A stretch of DNA of 43,780 bases from positions 1 to 43,780 of the forward strand of contig NZ_JAGMXV010000015.1 in NCBI RefSeq assembly GCF_018006725.1, given 5' to 3'. Position 1 is the stretch's first letter. Each line of letters opens with the position of its first letter. The stretch comes from Rhizorhabdus sp. GTDB lineage: Bacteria > Pseudomonadota > Alphaproteobacteria > Sphingomonadales > Sphingomonadaceae. Positions 24,394 to 33,078 of the stretch are shown one piece after another. Position numbers and translations under genes: made by a program. The notes beneath the pieces are model-generated. The model was not told where the DNA came from and ran no database searches. It saw only the letters and a program-made list of their open reading frames with translations.

Positions 24394-26853
24394 TCAGAAG
24401 TTGAAGCCGGCTTCGACGCCGATCGTGCGCAGCTGGCCCGGAGTCGAGAAGGAGCCGCCGAACTCGGGAGCCGGGATGACTTCTTCGAGATAGCGCTTCT
24501 TGAACACATTGTTCACGAAGGCGGTCAGACGCCAGTTCTGCGACTTCACACCCGCACGCAGGTTGAGGATGCCATAGGCATCGCGCTGCGACTTCGAATA
24601 ATCGCCCGTGCCGAGGCCCGGGAAGAACACGTCGAAGATCGTCCGGCGCTTCTGGTTCTGCACAACGTGGAACCAGGTCGGGCCGGTCAGGCGGTAATCG
24701 GCCTTGAAGGTCAGGTCGAGCGTATCCGAAACGGGCTGTTCGAGCTGCAGACCGGCGTTAAGGGTGTAGTCGGCCGTGTAGGGCGACTTGTTGCCGACCG
24801 TGTCCGGACGGACCGAGTTGCGCAGAATCTTGCTGTCGAGGACGTTGCCGCCCACCGTCAGCGTCACACCGCGAACCGGACGATAGAGGACGCCGAGTTC
24901 AGCGCCCTGCAGGCGGACCTTGTCGATGTTCGACACGACGCGCAGCAGGCCGAAAGTGCCCGTGTAGAACTCGAAGAACTGCATGTCGCGAACGATGTTG
25001 CGATAGACCGCGCCATCGATCTGCAGCTTGCCATCCGCGAGGCGGAGCTTGAAGCCGGCCTCGATCGCGTTCGACTTTTCCTTCTTGTAGTCGTCGGCCA
25101 CGCCGAGATTCGATCCGAGCAGCTGGTTGAAGAACTGGTCGATGATCGCGCCAGAGCCCTGGCTGTTGAAGCCGCCGGCCTTGAAGCCCACGCCATAGTC
25201 GACATAGAGATTGACGTCCGGCGTGACCTCATAGCGCGCGGTGAACTTGGGCTGCGCCAGCTGGTAGGTCTTCTTCTTCGGCACCAGCGATCCGACCGAA
25301 AAGCCCGGGTTGATCGGGCCGCCGGTGACCGGGTCGAGCACGTTCGGGACCAGCGGCTCGACCTTGCGCTCTTCCCGGTCATAGCGCAGCGCGCCCGACA
25401 CGGTGAGCTTGTCGGTCGGCTTGTACTGCAGCGAGCCGAAGGCCGCATAAGCGTCGGTAAGCAGCTTGTCGTCGAACAGCTGCGAGGTCGGATTGATCGA
25501 GCCCGGCGGGTTGTACAGCGTGTCGAGAGAACCCTGGCCGGTATCCTCGTTCACCGCCACGCCATAATGGCGGTTGATGTGCAGATAATAAGCGCCGACC
25601 GACCAGGACAGCGGACCGTCGGTGGTCGAGACGAGCCGGACTTCGGCGCTGATGTCCTTCTGGTCGCGGACGGTGACCTGAATGCCGTCGCAGGTCGTCG
25701 GACCAAATGGGCCGAACAGCGAGGCGGCGGGCGTCGGCCCGAGGGCGAGCGGCGCCGGCAGCGTCACGCCGGCGGCGAACAGCGCGGCCGTGCTGGCGAT
25801 ACAGGAAGGCTGGTTGTTGAAGCGCCCGAGCGAGGCAGCCGACGCGTCACCGACGAGCGTCTCGTCGATGTCCGAATAGGACACCCAGCCGGTCAGCTTC
25901 GCCGTATCGAACTCGTAATCGGCCTTGATCGAGGCTTCGACCGTCCGCTGATTGTCGCGGTTCTTGATGTTCCGCTGATAGTTGAAGCGGGTGTGATCGT
26001 TGACGTCCTCGAAGAATTTCGGGCTGTTCAGGCCGGTCGCGAAATCGGGCAGAGCGAAAATAGCCTCGAAGTTCAGCGCAGCAGCCTTCACCTCGCCATA
26101 GCGTGCCTTCATGTCGATCGACAGGCGGTCGGTCGGGTCATAGACGAGCCGCCCGCCGAGGCTCCAGCCCCGGTAGTTGTCGACGATCTTGCCCTGAACG
26201 TCCCTGGTCGGGCCGTTGTTGCGGTAGAAGCCGTCGGTGTGGCGATACTGGCCGAACAGGACGAAGCCGAGCGTGTCGCTGAGCGGACCGGAGACCGAGC
26301 CTTCGGCGAGTTGCCCATTCTGCGTCGCAAGATAGCCACGACCGCTTGCTTCGAGCGTCTTGCCGGGCTTCTTGGTGGTGAGCACGAAAGCACCCGCGGT
26401 CGCGCCTCGACCATAATAGGCGCCCTGCGGTCCCTTCAGCACTTCGAACTGCTGCAGGTCGCCCTGATACTGGTTGATGGCGGCCGTGTTGGTCTTGAGA
26501 ATGCCGTCGACGACCAGCGCGACGTTGCTCTCCGCGTCGCGGGCGCCGTTGACGCCGCGAATGTTGATCTGCGCGTCGCCGACCTGCGCGGCGTTCGACA
26601 CGATCGTCACGCCGGGCGTGAAGGCGATCGCCTGTTCCGTCGTGACGATACCGGAGGAGCGGAGATTTTCGGCAGTGAGCACCGAAACCGAGGCCGGAAC
26701 GTCGACAAGGCGTTCGCTCTGACGACGAGCGGTAACGGTGATTTCCTGCTGTCCGTCGACCGCCCCGGACGGGGTTTCCTGCGCTTGAACACCCTGACCC
26801 CCGAAGGCCAGCATCGCGACACTACCGAGCAAAACCGAGCGAATCTTCAGCAT
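24394..26853 (-). CDS. TonB-dependent outer-membrane receptor
   Basis: This 819-residue receptor has a signal peptide (about residues 1-24, ending GVQA before QE), then a TonB-box/plug region (EITVTARRQSERLVDVPASVSVL; LKGPQGAYYGRGATAGAFVLTTKKP). A 22-strand-type barrel follows, ending in a terminal aromatic residue (VEAGFNF). Sphingomonads use such receptors to import aromatic and other substrates. It is transcribed away from the RutA-like/Hyu operon and together with SDR and gntR. The substrate is thus likely the N-heterocycle or cyclic amide used by that operon. The chosen ATG at 26853 gives a proper signal peptide and follows AGGGGAG. A longer frame to 26937 would add an unsuitable N-terminus. 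Confidence 0.93.
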   Translation of the reverse strand: MLKIRSVLLGSVAMLAFGGQGVQAQETPSGAVDGQQEITVTARRQSERLVDVPASVSVLTAENLRSSGIVTTEQAIAFTPGVTIVSNAAQVGDAQINIRGVNGARDAESNVALVVDGILKTNTAAINQYQGDLQQFEVLKGPQGAYYGRGATAGAFVLTTKKPGKTLEASGRGYLATQNGQLAEGSVSGPLSDTLGFVLFGQYRHTDGFYRNNGPTRDVQGKIVDNYRGWSLGGRLVYDPTDRLSIDMKARYGEVKAAALNFEAIFALPDFATGLNSPKFFEDVNDHTRFNYQRNIKNRDNQRTVEASIKADYEFDTAKLTGWVSYSDIDETLVGDASAASLGRFNNQPSCIASTAALFAAGVTLPAPLALGPTPAASLFGPFGPTTCDGIQVTVRDQKDISAEVRLVSTTDGPLSWSVGAYYLHINRHYGVAVNEDTGQGSLDTLYNPPGSINPTSQLFDDKLLTDAYAAFGSLQYKPTDKLTVSGALRYDREERKVEPLVPNVLDPVTGGPINPGFSVGSLVPKKKTYQLAQPKFTARYEVTPDVNLYVDYGVGFKAGGFNSQGSGAIIDQFFNQLLGSNLGVADDYKKEKSNAIEAGFKLRLADGKLQIDGAVYRNIVRDMQFFEFYTGTFGLLRVVSNIDKVRLQGAELGVLYRPVRGVTLTVGGNVLDSKILRNSVRPDTVGNKSPYTADYTLNAGLQLEQPVSDTLDLTFKADYRLTGPTWFHVVQNQKRRTIFDVFFPGLGTGDYSKSQRDAYGILNLRAGVKSQNWRLTAFVNNVFKKRYLEEVIPAPEFGGSFSTPGQLRTIGVEAGFNF

Positions 26854-26929
26854 AAACGGCTCCCCTTTTGAGCTTCCCCCTGCGCGGCATCTCTTTTCGT
26901 TACGCAGATAGTGCCGCGAATCGGGATGT

Positions 26930-26939
26930 TCGTACACAA
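26930..26939. promoter_or_regulatory. GntR operator candidate 1 in the divergent promoter
   Basis: TCGTACACAA fits the TNGTRYACAA consensus seen before gntR. It lies 76 bp upstream of the TonB receptor start. The ten-mer GTACACAAAA inside it recurs exactly at 27058-27067. Confidence 0.5.
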
Positions 26940-27034
26940 AAAAGTTGTGACTGTATAAAATCTCTTTGCAAGCCCTTTGTTTTGCGCCTCGTTTTTCCGC
27001 CTGAAGCGGTGTTTTTGCGCCACAGGCAGAAAAT

Positions 27035-27044
27035 TAGTGCACAA
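27035..27044. promoter_or_regulatory. GntR operator candidate 2 in the divergent promoter
   Basis: TAGTGCACAA fits TNGTRYACAA with a GTGCAC palindromic core and matches the gntR-proximal site in 8 of 10 positions. Its centre is 21-22 bp, two helical turns, from the next site. Confidence 0.5.
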
Positions 27045-27055
27045 CGCTGAATTTT

Positions 27056-27065
27056 TGGTACACAA
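27056..27065. promoter_or_regulatory. GntR operator candidate 3 in the divergent promoter
   Basis: TGGTACACAA fits TNGTRYACAA and lies 67 bp upstream of the flavin-oxygenase start. With sites 1 and 2 it makes three sites in 136 bp of shared promoter. Confidence 0.5.
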
Positions 27066-27132
27066 AATCCAACTGGTCGGCCAAGGTCGGCACATCAAGC
27101 CCTGCCACTGACCCAGTCCCGAGGGAGGCTTC

Positions 27133-28191
27133 ATGAAATACGGTGTGTTTCTGCCCAGCGCGCGCAACGGCTTCACTATTTCCGAGGCCGCACCGCTCTA
27201 CGATCCCAGCTTCGAGCATAATCTCGAAGCAACGCTGGAAGCCGAACGTCAGGGATTTGATTTCGCTCTCGCGATGATGAAGTGGAAGGGCTTCGGCGGC
27301 ACCACCGGCTATTGGGACGGCTGCCTCGAGACCTTCACGCTGTGCGCCGGCATGGCCGCCCGCACCTCGAAGATCCAGCTGATCCCCAGCACCACCCTTC
27401 TCACCACCCACCCCGCCGTGTGCGCCCGGATGATCGCCACGATCAACGACATCTCGGGCGGACGCTGCGGCCTGAACATCGTCACCGGCTGGAACCACAT
27501 CGAATATGAATCGATGGGAATCTGGCCGGGCAGCGACTATTATGAGCGGCGCTACGATTATGCCGCCGAATATATCCATGTGGTCAAGCGCCTGTGGACC
27601 GAGGACGAAGTCACGCACGACGGCGAGTTCTTCAAGCTGAACCGCGCGACCGTCTCCCCGAAGCCTGCCAAGATGCCCACCATCGTCAGCGCCGGCCAGT
27701 CGCCCAAGGGGCTCGATTTCACCGTCAACAATGCCGACTACAGCTTCGTCATGACGGGGACGGAAAATCTCAAGAAATTCACGTCAACCATGAACGAAAA
27801 GGCCGCTGCCGTGGGCCGGCAGGTCGGCACGCTGCCACTCTACGCAGTTATCACCGGTCGCACCGACGCCGAAGCGCAGAGGCTGGCCGACGATGTGATC
27901 GCCAAGGCGGATCGCTCGGCAATCGGCAACATCCTCGGCAGCGCCGCGCTCGACACCAATGAGGGCGGCTCGAGTTCGCACCTCCAGGCCGCGCTCGACC
28001 TGCCCGCCGAGCAGGGCAACATGGCGTTCATGAGCTTCCCGCTGCTGTGCGGCACACCTGAAACGGTGGCCAGCAAGATCAACGACATCGTCGCGGAAAC
28101 CGGCGTACCCGGCGTGATGATGAGCTGGCTCGACTTCACCGCCGGCATTCGCGAGTTCGGCGAGAAGATCGCTCCCAAGGTCAAATATTGA
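27133..28191 (+). CDS. RutA-like flavin-dependent monooxygenase (luciferase family)
   Basis: This 352-residue bacterial-luciferase-like flavoenzyme resembles RutA pyrimidine monooxygenase along its length. Landmarks are GVFLPSARNGFTISEAAP, FDFALAMMKWKGFGGTTGYWD, ETFTLCAGMAARTSKIQL, SGGRCGLNIVTGW, MGIWPGSDYYERRYDYAAEYI and VSAGQSPKGLDF. RutA uses reduced FMN and oxygen to split an amide C-N bond of uracil. A related enzyme could open another cyclic amide or N-heterocycle. It is probably not RutA itself, because the rest of the rut operon is absent. Reduced flavin must come from a reductase that is not encoded here. GAGGGAGGC precedes the ATG at 27133. It is first in a six-gene operon. Confidence 0.9.
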   Translation: MKYGVFLPSARNGFTISEAAPLYDPSFEHNLEATLEAERQGFDFALAMMKWKGFGGTTGYWDGCLETFTLCAGMAARTSKIQLIPSTTLLTTHPAVCARMIATINDISGGRCGLNIVTGWNHIEYESMGIWPGSDYYERRYDYAAEYIHVVKRLWTEDEVTHDGEFFKLNRATVSPKPAKMPTIVSAGQSPKGLDFTVNNADYSFVMTGTENLKKFTSTMNEKAAAVGRQVGTLPLYAVITGRTDAEAQRLADDVIAKADRSAIGNILGSAALDTNEGGSSSHLQAALDLPAEQGNMAFMSFPLLCGTPETVASKINDIVAETGVPGVMMSWLDFTAGIREFGEKIAPKVKY

Positions 28192-28204
28192 ACGGATAGC
28201 AACA

Positions 28205-29119
28205 GTGACGATCGACAGGATCAGCTTCGTCGAGGTCGGACCTCGCGACGGGCTGCAGAATGAAAAGCAGGTCATCGAGACCGCCGACAAGGTCGAACTG
28301 GTTCGCCGGTCGATCGACGCCGGCGCGCGCCGTATCGAGGTAACCAGCTTCGTGAACCCGCGCCGGGTGCCGCAGATGGCGGATGCGGATGAGGTGTGCG
28401 CGCTCCTGCCCGAAGCCGACGGCGTCAGCTATATCGGCCTGGTCATGAACATGCGCGGCGCCGAACGTGCCATCGCCACGGGCCGCCTCCACGAACTTGG
28501 TGCGGTCTGCGTCTCGACCGACAGTTTCGCCATGGCGAACCAGGGCCAGACGAGCGACGAGTCGGTCGAAGCCGCGAAGGCCATCATCCGTGCGGCGCAA
28601 AATGCCGGCCTGAAGGGGCAGGTGACGATCGGCGCCTCGTTCGGATGCCCGTTCGAAGGTGAGGTCGATCCGGACCGCGTCGTCGCTATGGCCCGCTCGC
28701 TGGCCGAGGCGAACCCGATCGAAATCGGCCTGGCCGACACGATCGGCGTCGCGGATCCGGCGAGCGTGTCCCGGCTGGTGAACAAAGTCGTCGAAGCGGT
28801 TGCGCCGATTCCGGTGCGCGTTCACTTCCACAACACGCGCGGCACCGGCATCGCCAATGTCTGGGCTGCGGTCCAGTCGGGTGCGACAATCGTCGACGCG
28901 GCCCTCGGCGGACTGGGCGGCTGCCCCTTCGCGCCGGGTGCGGCCGGCAACGTCGCCAGCGAGGATGTCGTCTATATGCTGCATCGGGCTGGCGTGGACA
29001 CGGGCATGGACCTGGGCCGCCTCATCGAGGCCAACGCCTGGTTCAGCGAGATCATGCAACGCAAACTTCCCGGGATGGTGGCGCTGGCGCCGCTCTTCCC
29101 CAAGACCGTACAGGAGTAG
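28205..29119 (+). CDS. Hydroxymethylglutaryl-CoA lyase-like enzyme
   Basis: This 304-residue DRE-TIM metallolyase family member has the GTG start at 28205, 13 bp after the oxygenase stop. It carries VEVGPRDGLQNEKQ (the Arg-Asp active-site pair), EVTSFVNPRRVPQMADAD, HFHNTRGTGIANVWAAVQSGA (metal-binding His-x-His) and GGLGGCPFAPGAAGNVASEDVVYML with the catalytic Cys loop. HMG-CoA lyase gives acetyl-CoA and acetoacetate, and relatives cleave other 3-hydroxyacyl-CoA esters. With a CaiB-type CoA-transferase in the same operon, a branched 3-hydroxy-dicarboxylyl-CoA would be activated and cleaved to central metabolites. The substrate is not readable from sequence. Confidence 0.9.
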   Translation: MTIDRISFVEVGPRDGLQNEKQVIETADKVELVRRSIDAGARRIEVTSFVNPRRVPQMADADEVCALLPEADGVSYIGLVMNMRGAERAIATGRLHELGAVCVSTDSFAMANQGQTSDESVEAAKAIIRAAQNAGLKGQVTIGASFGCPFEGEVDPDRVVAMARSLAEANPIEIGLADTIGVADPASVSRLVNKVVEAVAPIPVRVHFHNTRGTGIANVWAAVQSGATIVDAALGGLGGCPFAPGAAGNVASEDVVYMLHRAGVDTGMDLGRLIEANAWFSEIMQRKLPGMVALAPLFPKTVQE

Positions 29120-29125
29120 AAGCGA

Positions 29126-31174
29126 ATGGGTTATCGCCTGGGCGTGGACGTCGGAGGAACCTTCACCGACCTCCTCCTATTCGACGTCGAAAGCGGCGCC
29201 TTCTGGCGTCACAAGACGCCGTCGACCCCGCACGACAGTTCGGAGGGCATCCTCAACGGCGTCGTCGCCATCTGCGAGAAGGCCGGCGTCACGCCGGCTG
29301 ACGTGGAGTTCTTCCTGCACGGCACCACCGTCGCCACCAATGCGGTGCTGGAAGGCAAGGGCTCGCGCGTCGGCCTGGTGACGACCGAGGGCTATCGCCA
29401 CATCATGCAGATCGCGCGCAGCTATGTGCCGGGCGGTCTTGCCGGCTGGATCGTGTGGCCGAAGCCGCAGCCGCTCGCCGCGCTCGAAGACACTGTCACG
29501 ATCAAAGGCCGGATGAACGCCGACGGCCAGGAAGTCCGTCCGATCGACGACGACGACATCCGCGCCCAGCTCGAATTCCTGAAGGCGCAGGGCGTCGAGG
29601 CGATCACGGTCAGCCTGATCAACGCCTATCTCAACGGTGCGCATGAGAAACGCGTCGGCGAACTGGCGGCCGAGGTTCTGCCTGGCGTTCCGGTATCGCT
29701 GAGCCACGAAGTCCTGCCCGAAATGCAGGAATATGAGCGCACCCTGACGACCGTCGCCAACGCCTCGGTCCGTCCGGTGGTGGGCAAATATGTTTCCAAT
29801 CTGCGCAACAAGCTCGCCTCGGCGGGCATGGCCGGCAAGCTGTCGCTGCTCCGCTCGGACGGCGGCCTCATGTCCGCGCAGAAGGCCGAGGAGCATCCGG
29901 TCAACATCCTGATGTCGGGCCCTGCGGGCGGCGTCACCGGGGCGATCTGGGTCGGCCGCAATGCCGGCATCAAGAACATCCTGACCCTCGACGTCGGCGG
30001 CACCTCGACCGACGTGGCGCTGATCGAAAATCTCGAGGCGCGCCGCGTCCGTACCACCGAAGTCGGCCACCTCTCGGTCCGCGCCTCGGCGCTCGACGTG
30101 AAGACCGTCGGCGCCGGCGGCGGATCGATCGCCTATGTGCCCGAACTGACCAAGGCGCTGCGCGTCGGTCCGCAGTCGGCGGGCGCGGTCCCCGGCCCGG
30201 TCGCCTATGGCAAGGGCGGCACGCTGCCGACCGTCACCGACGCCAATGTCGTGCTCGGTTATCTGCCCGAAGCGCTGCTCGGCGGCACCTTCAAGCTCGA
30301 CCGCGAGGGCGCGAAGAAGGCGGTGCAGACGATCGCGGACGCACTCGGCATCGGCCTGATGGAAGCCGCACGAGGCATCATCGACATCGTCAACGAGAAT
30401 ATGTTCGGTGCGCTGCGCATGATCTCGGTCCAGCAGGGCTATGATCCGCGCGACTTCGCCCTGATGGGCTTTGGCGGCGCCGGTCCGCTCCATGTCAACG
30501 CGGTCGCCCGGCTGATGGGCAGCTGGCCTGCCGTCTCCCCGGTCAGCCCCGGCGTGCTCTGCGCGCTGGGCGATGCGACCACGCAGATGCGCACCGAAAC
30601 CGCGCGCAGCTTCTCGCGCCTCGCCACCAACACCAAGGCCGAGGAACTGATCGCCATTCTCGACGAAATGGCCGAACAGACCCGCGCCGAGCTGAAGTCG
30701 GACGGCGTGCCCGATTCCGAGATCACGAGCCTGTTCGAAGTCGACGTTCGCTATGCGGGCCAGGCCTTCGAAGTGCCGCTGACGATCAGCTCGGACCTGC
30801 TGCGTCAGGACGGCATCGCCGGCGTGCTCAAGCGCTTTGACGAGGAGCATCACCGGCTCTTCACCTTCAACATGGATACACCGCACGAGATCGTGAACCT
30901 GCGCGCCGTCGCGCTGGGCCGCGCGCTCGACCTGCCTGCAGCCGAATTGCCCAAGGGCGACGGCAATCCGATTGCCGCCAAGATGCGCGACCACAGCCTG
31001 TGGATGGACGGCAAGGAGCAGCCGGCGGTCATCTATGACCGGTCGAAGCTGCGCCAGGGCGACATCATCCCCGGCCCGGCGATCGTCATCGAAATGGACT
31101 CGACCACGCTGATCGAGAGCGGCTGCGTCGCCACCGTCGACCATGTCGGCAACATCCTGATCAACCTGGCCTGA
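29126..31174 (+). CDS. Hydantoinase/oxoprolinase subunit A (HyuA-like)
   Basis: This 682-residue ATP-dependent cyclic-amidase subunit starts with the actin-like nucleotide-binding motif YRLGVDVGGTFTDLLLFD. It continues with FFLHGTTVATNAVLEGKG, LSHEVLPEMQEYERTLTTVANASVRP, LMSGPAGGVTGAIWVGR, ILTLDVGGTSTDVALIE, VGAGGGSIAYV and MGFGGAGPLHV. The family includes N-methylhydantoinase, 5-oxoprolinase, caprolactamase, and the acetone and acetophenone carboxylases, all ATP-using partners of HyuB. In this neighbourhood, lactam or cyclic-ureide hydrolysis is the simplest reading. The ATG at 29126 follows CAGGAG and lies 6 bp after the lyase stop. HyuB follows after 14 bp. Confidence 0.93.
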   Translation: MGYRLGVDVGGTFTDLLLFDVESGAFWRHKTPSTPHDSSEGILNGVVAICEKAGVTPADVEFFLHGTTVATNAVLEGKGSRVGLVTTEGYRHIMQIARSYVPGGLAGWIVWPKPQPLAALEDTVTIKGRMNADGQEVRPIDDDDIRAQLEFLKAQGVEAITVSLINAYLNGAHEKRVGELAAEVLPGVPVSLSHEVLPEMQEYERTLTTVANASVRPVVGKYVSNLRNKLASAGMAGKLSLLRSDGGLMSAQKAEEHPVNILMSGPAGGVTGAIWVGRNAGIKNILTLDVGGTSTDVALIENLEARRVRTTEVGHLSVRASALDVKTVGAGGGSIAYVPELTKALRVGPQSAGAVPGPVAYGKGGTLPTVTDANVVLGYLPEALLGGTFKLDREGAKKAVQTIADALGIGLMEAARGIIDIVNENMFGALRMISVQQGYDPRDFALMGFGGAGPLHVNAVARLMGSWPAVSPVSPGVLCALGDATTQMRTETARSFSRLATNTKAEELIAILDEMAEQTRAELKSDGVPDSEITSLFEVDVRYAGQAFEVPLTISSDLLRQDGIAGVLKRFDEEHHRLFTFNMDTPHEIVNLRAVALGRALDLPAAELPKGDGNPIAAKMRDHSLWMDGKEQPAVIYDRSKLRQGDIIPGPAIVIEMDSTTLIESGCVATVDHVGNILINLA

Positions 31175-31188
31175 GGGAGGGGACAGTC

Positions 31189-33075
31189 ATGCCCGCAACG
31201 ATCGTCCAGACCAACCAGACCCCGTTCAACCGGGTCGAGATCGACCCCGTCACGCTCGAGGTGATCGAAAACGCGCTGCGCAACGCCCGGATCGAGATGG
31301 ATGCCACCCTTGTGCGCACCGCCATGTCGCCCGGCATTCGCGAACAGGGCGACGCATTTCCGCTGATCGCAGACCATACCGGCAAGATGATCGTCGGCCA
31401 GTTCGGCTCGTTCATCGGCGGCTTCCTCAAGAGCTTCGACGGCACGCTCGAGGAAGGCGACATGATCTTCCTGTCGGACCCCTATAGCTGCGAGGGCGCG
31501 ATCAGCCACTCGAACGACTGGCTCGTGCTGCTGCCGGTGTTCAAGGACGGCCGCCTGCTGGCCTATACCGCTATGTTCGGCCACCAGTCGGATATCGGCG
31601 GCAAGGTCGTGGGCTCGATGCCGATCAACGCCCATTCGATCTTCGAGGAAGGCGTCCGCATCCCGCCGGTCAAGATCTGGCGCAAGGGCGAATATAATTC
31701 GGACCTGATGAAGCTCGTCATGCACCAGACCCGCAAGCCCGACTGGTGCCAGGCCGACCTCAACGCGCTGATCGCCTCCTGCCGCGTGGCTGCTCGCCGC
31801 GTTGCCGAGATCGCCGAACGCTTCGGCGAAGACGTTTACGTCTCCGCCACGCAGGAGCTGCTCGCGCGCAACCATCGCGCGATGAAGCAGCTGCTCGGCC
31901 AGGCCGTGTCCGAAGAGCCGGTCAGCTTTGAGGATTATATCTGCGACGACGGCATGGGCTACGGCCCGTACAAGATCAAATGCACGATGCGCCGCGAGGG
32001 CGAGAAGGTCGTCCTCGACTTCGACGGCACCGATCCGCAGAGCAGTGCGTCGATCAACTTCTATCTGAACGAAAACATGTTCAAGATGTTCTTCGGCATC
32101 TACATGATCATGGTCTTCGACCCGCAGATCCTGTTCAACGACGGGTTTTACGACCTGATCGAGGTGCGGATTCCCGAAGGCTCGCTGCTCAAGCCGAAAT
32201 TCCCGGCGGCATTGTCGGGACGCACCCATGCGCTGGGTCGCATCTTCGACATTCTGGGCGGTCTGCTGGGTCAGAAGACGCCGGAGTTCCTCAATGCGGC
32301 CGGCTTCTCCTCCTCGCCGCACTTGTTCTACTCGGGCAACGACACCCGCCCGGGCAAAGGCAATCAGTGGTTCCAGCTGTTCCAGATCGGCTTCGGCGGC
32401 ATTCCCGGCCGTCCGATGGGCGACGGGCCCGACGGCCACTCGCTGTGGCCGGGCTTCACCAACGTGCCCAACGAGTTCCTCGAACGCTATTTCCCGATGA
32501 TGATCGAGCGCTACGAGACCGAGCCCGACAGCGGCGGGGCCGGTCTGAACCGCGGCGGCAACGGCATTCGCATGAGCTATCGCTTCCTCGCCGAGGGCAC
32601 GATCAGCATCCATGACGACCGCTGGTTCGTGCCGCCCTGGGGCGTCAACGGCGGCGAACCGGGCGCCCGCGCGCGCAAGATCCTGGAAAAGGCCGACGGC
32701 ACCGAGATCATCGTCGGCAACAAGGTCGAAGATGTCACGGTCGAGGCGGGCGACATCCTCCACTTCATCACCTGGGGCGGCGGCGGCTGGGGCGACCCGC
32801 TCGAACGCGACCCGGCGCTGGTGGCCAAGGAGATCACCCAGGGCCTGGTCACGATCGAGGGCGCCCGCGCCTATGGCGTGGTCATCGCCGAGGACGGTTC
32901 GATCGACATCGCCGGGACCACCGCGCTGCGCGACCGGATGCGGTCGGAGCGCGGCCCGACGACGGTGTTCAATTTCGGTCCGGGCATCGACGCCCTGCGT
33001 GCCGGCTGCGAGGCGGAGACGGGCCTGCCCGCGCCGATCCAGCCGACCTGGCCCCATCTCGAAGCTGCGGAGTAA
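31189..33075 (+). CDS. Hydantoinase B/oxoprolinase subunit (HyuB-like)
   Basis: This 628-residue partner of HyuA shows family landmarks VTLEVIENALRNARIEMDATLVRTAMSPGIREQGDAFPLIAD, LSDPYSCEGAISHSNDWLVLLPVF, FGHQSDIGGKVVGSMP, LDFDGTDPQSSASINFYLNENMFKMFFGIYM, GGAGLNRGGNGIRMSYRF and FITWGGGGWGDPLERDPALVAKEI. It provides the hydrolytic or metal site of the heteromeric ATP-dependent hydantoinase/oxoprolinase group. GGGAGGGG precedes the ATG at 31189. The stop is 3 bp before the GTG of the CoA-transferase gene. Confidence 0.93.
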   Translation: MPATIVQTNQTPFNRVEIDPVTLEVIENALRNARIEMDATLVRTAMSPGIREQGDAFPLIADHTGKMIVGQFGSFIGGFLKSFDGTLEEGDMIFLSDPYSCEGAISHSNDWLVLLPVFKDGRLLAYTAMFGHQSDIGGKVVGSMPINAHSIFEEGVRIPPVKIWRKGEYNSDLMKLVMHQTRKPDWCQADLNALIASCRVAARRVAEIAERFGEDVYVSATQELLARNHRAMKQLLGQAVSEEPVSFEDYICDDGMGYGPYKIKCTMRREGEKVVLDFDGTDPQSSASINFYLNENMFKMFFGIYMIMVFDPQILFNDGFYDLIEVRIPEGSLLKPKFPAALSGRTHALGRIFDILGGLLGQKTPEFLNAAGFSSSPHLFYSGNDTRPGKGNQWFQLFQIGFGGIPGRPMGDGPDGHSLWPGFTNVPNEFLERYFPMMIERYETEPDSGGAGLNRGGNGIRMSYRFLAEGTISIHDDRWFVPPWGVNGGEPGARARKILEKADGTEIIVGNKVEDVTVEAGDILHFITWGGGGWGDPLERDPALVAKEITQGLVTIEGARAYGVVIAEDGSIDIAGTTALRDRMRSERGPTTVFNFGPGIDALRAGCEAETGLPAPIQPTWPHLEAAE

Positions 33076-33078
33076 ATC

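Noticed and set aside
27133-28191. Assignment as RutA of the uracil (rut) pathway
   Set aside because: The protein resembles RutA, but the other rut genes (rutC, D, E, F, G) are absent and the partners are HyuAB, a CoA-transferase and a lyase, so a different substrate is more likely.
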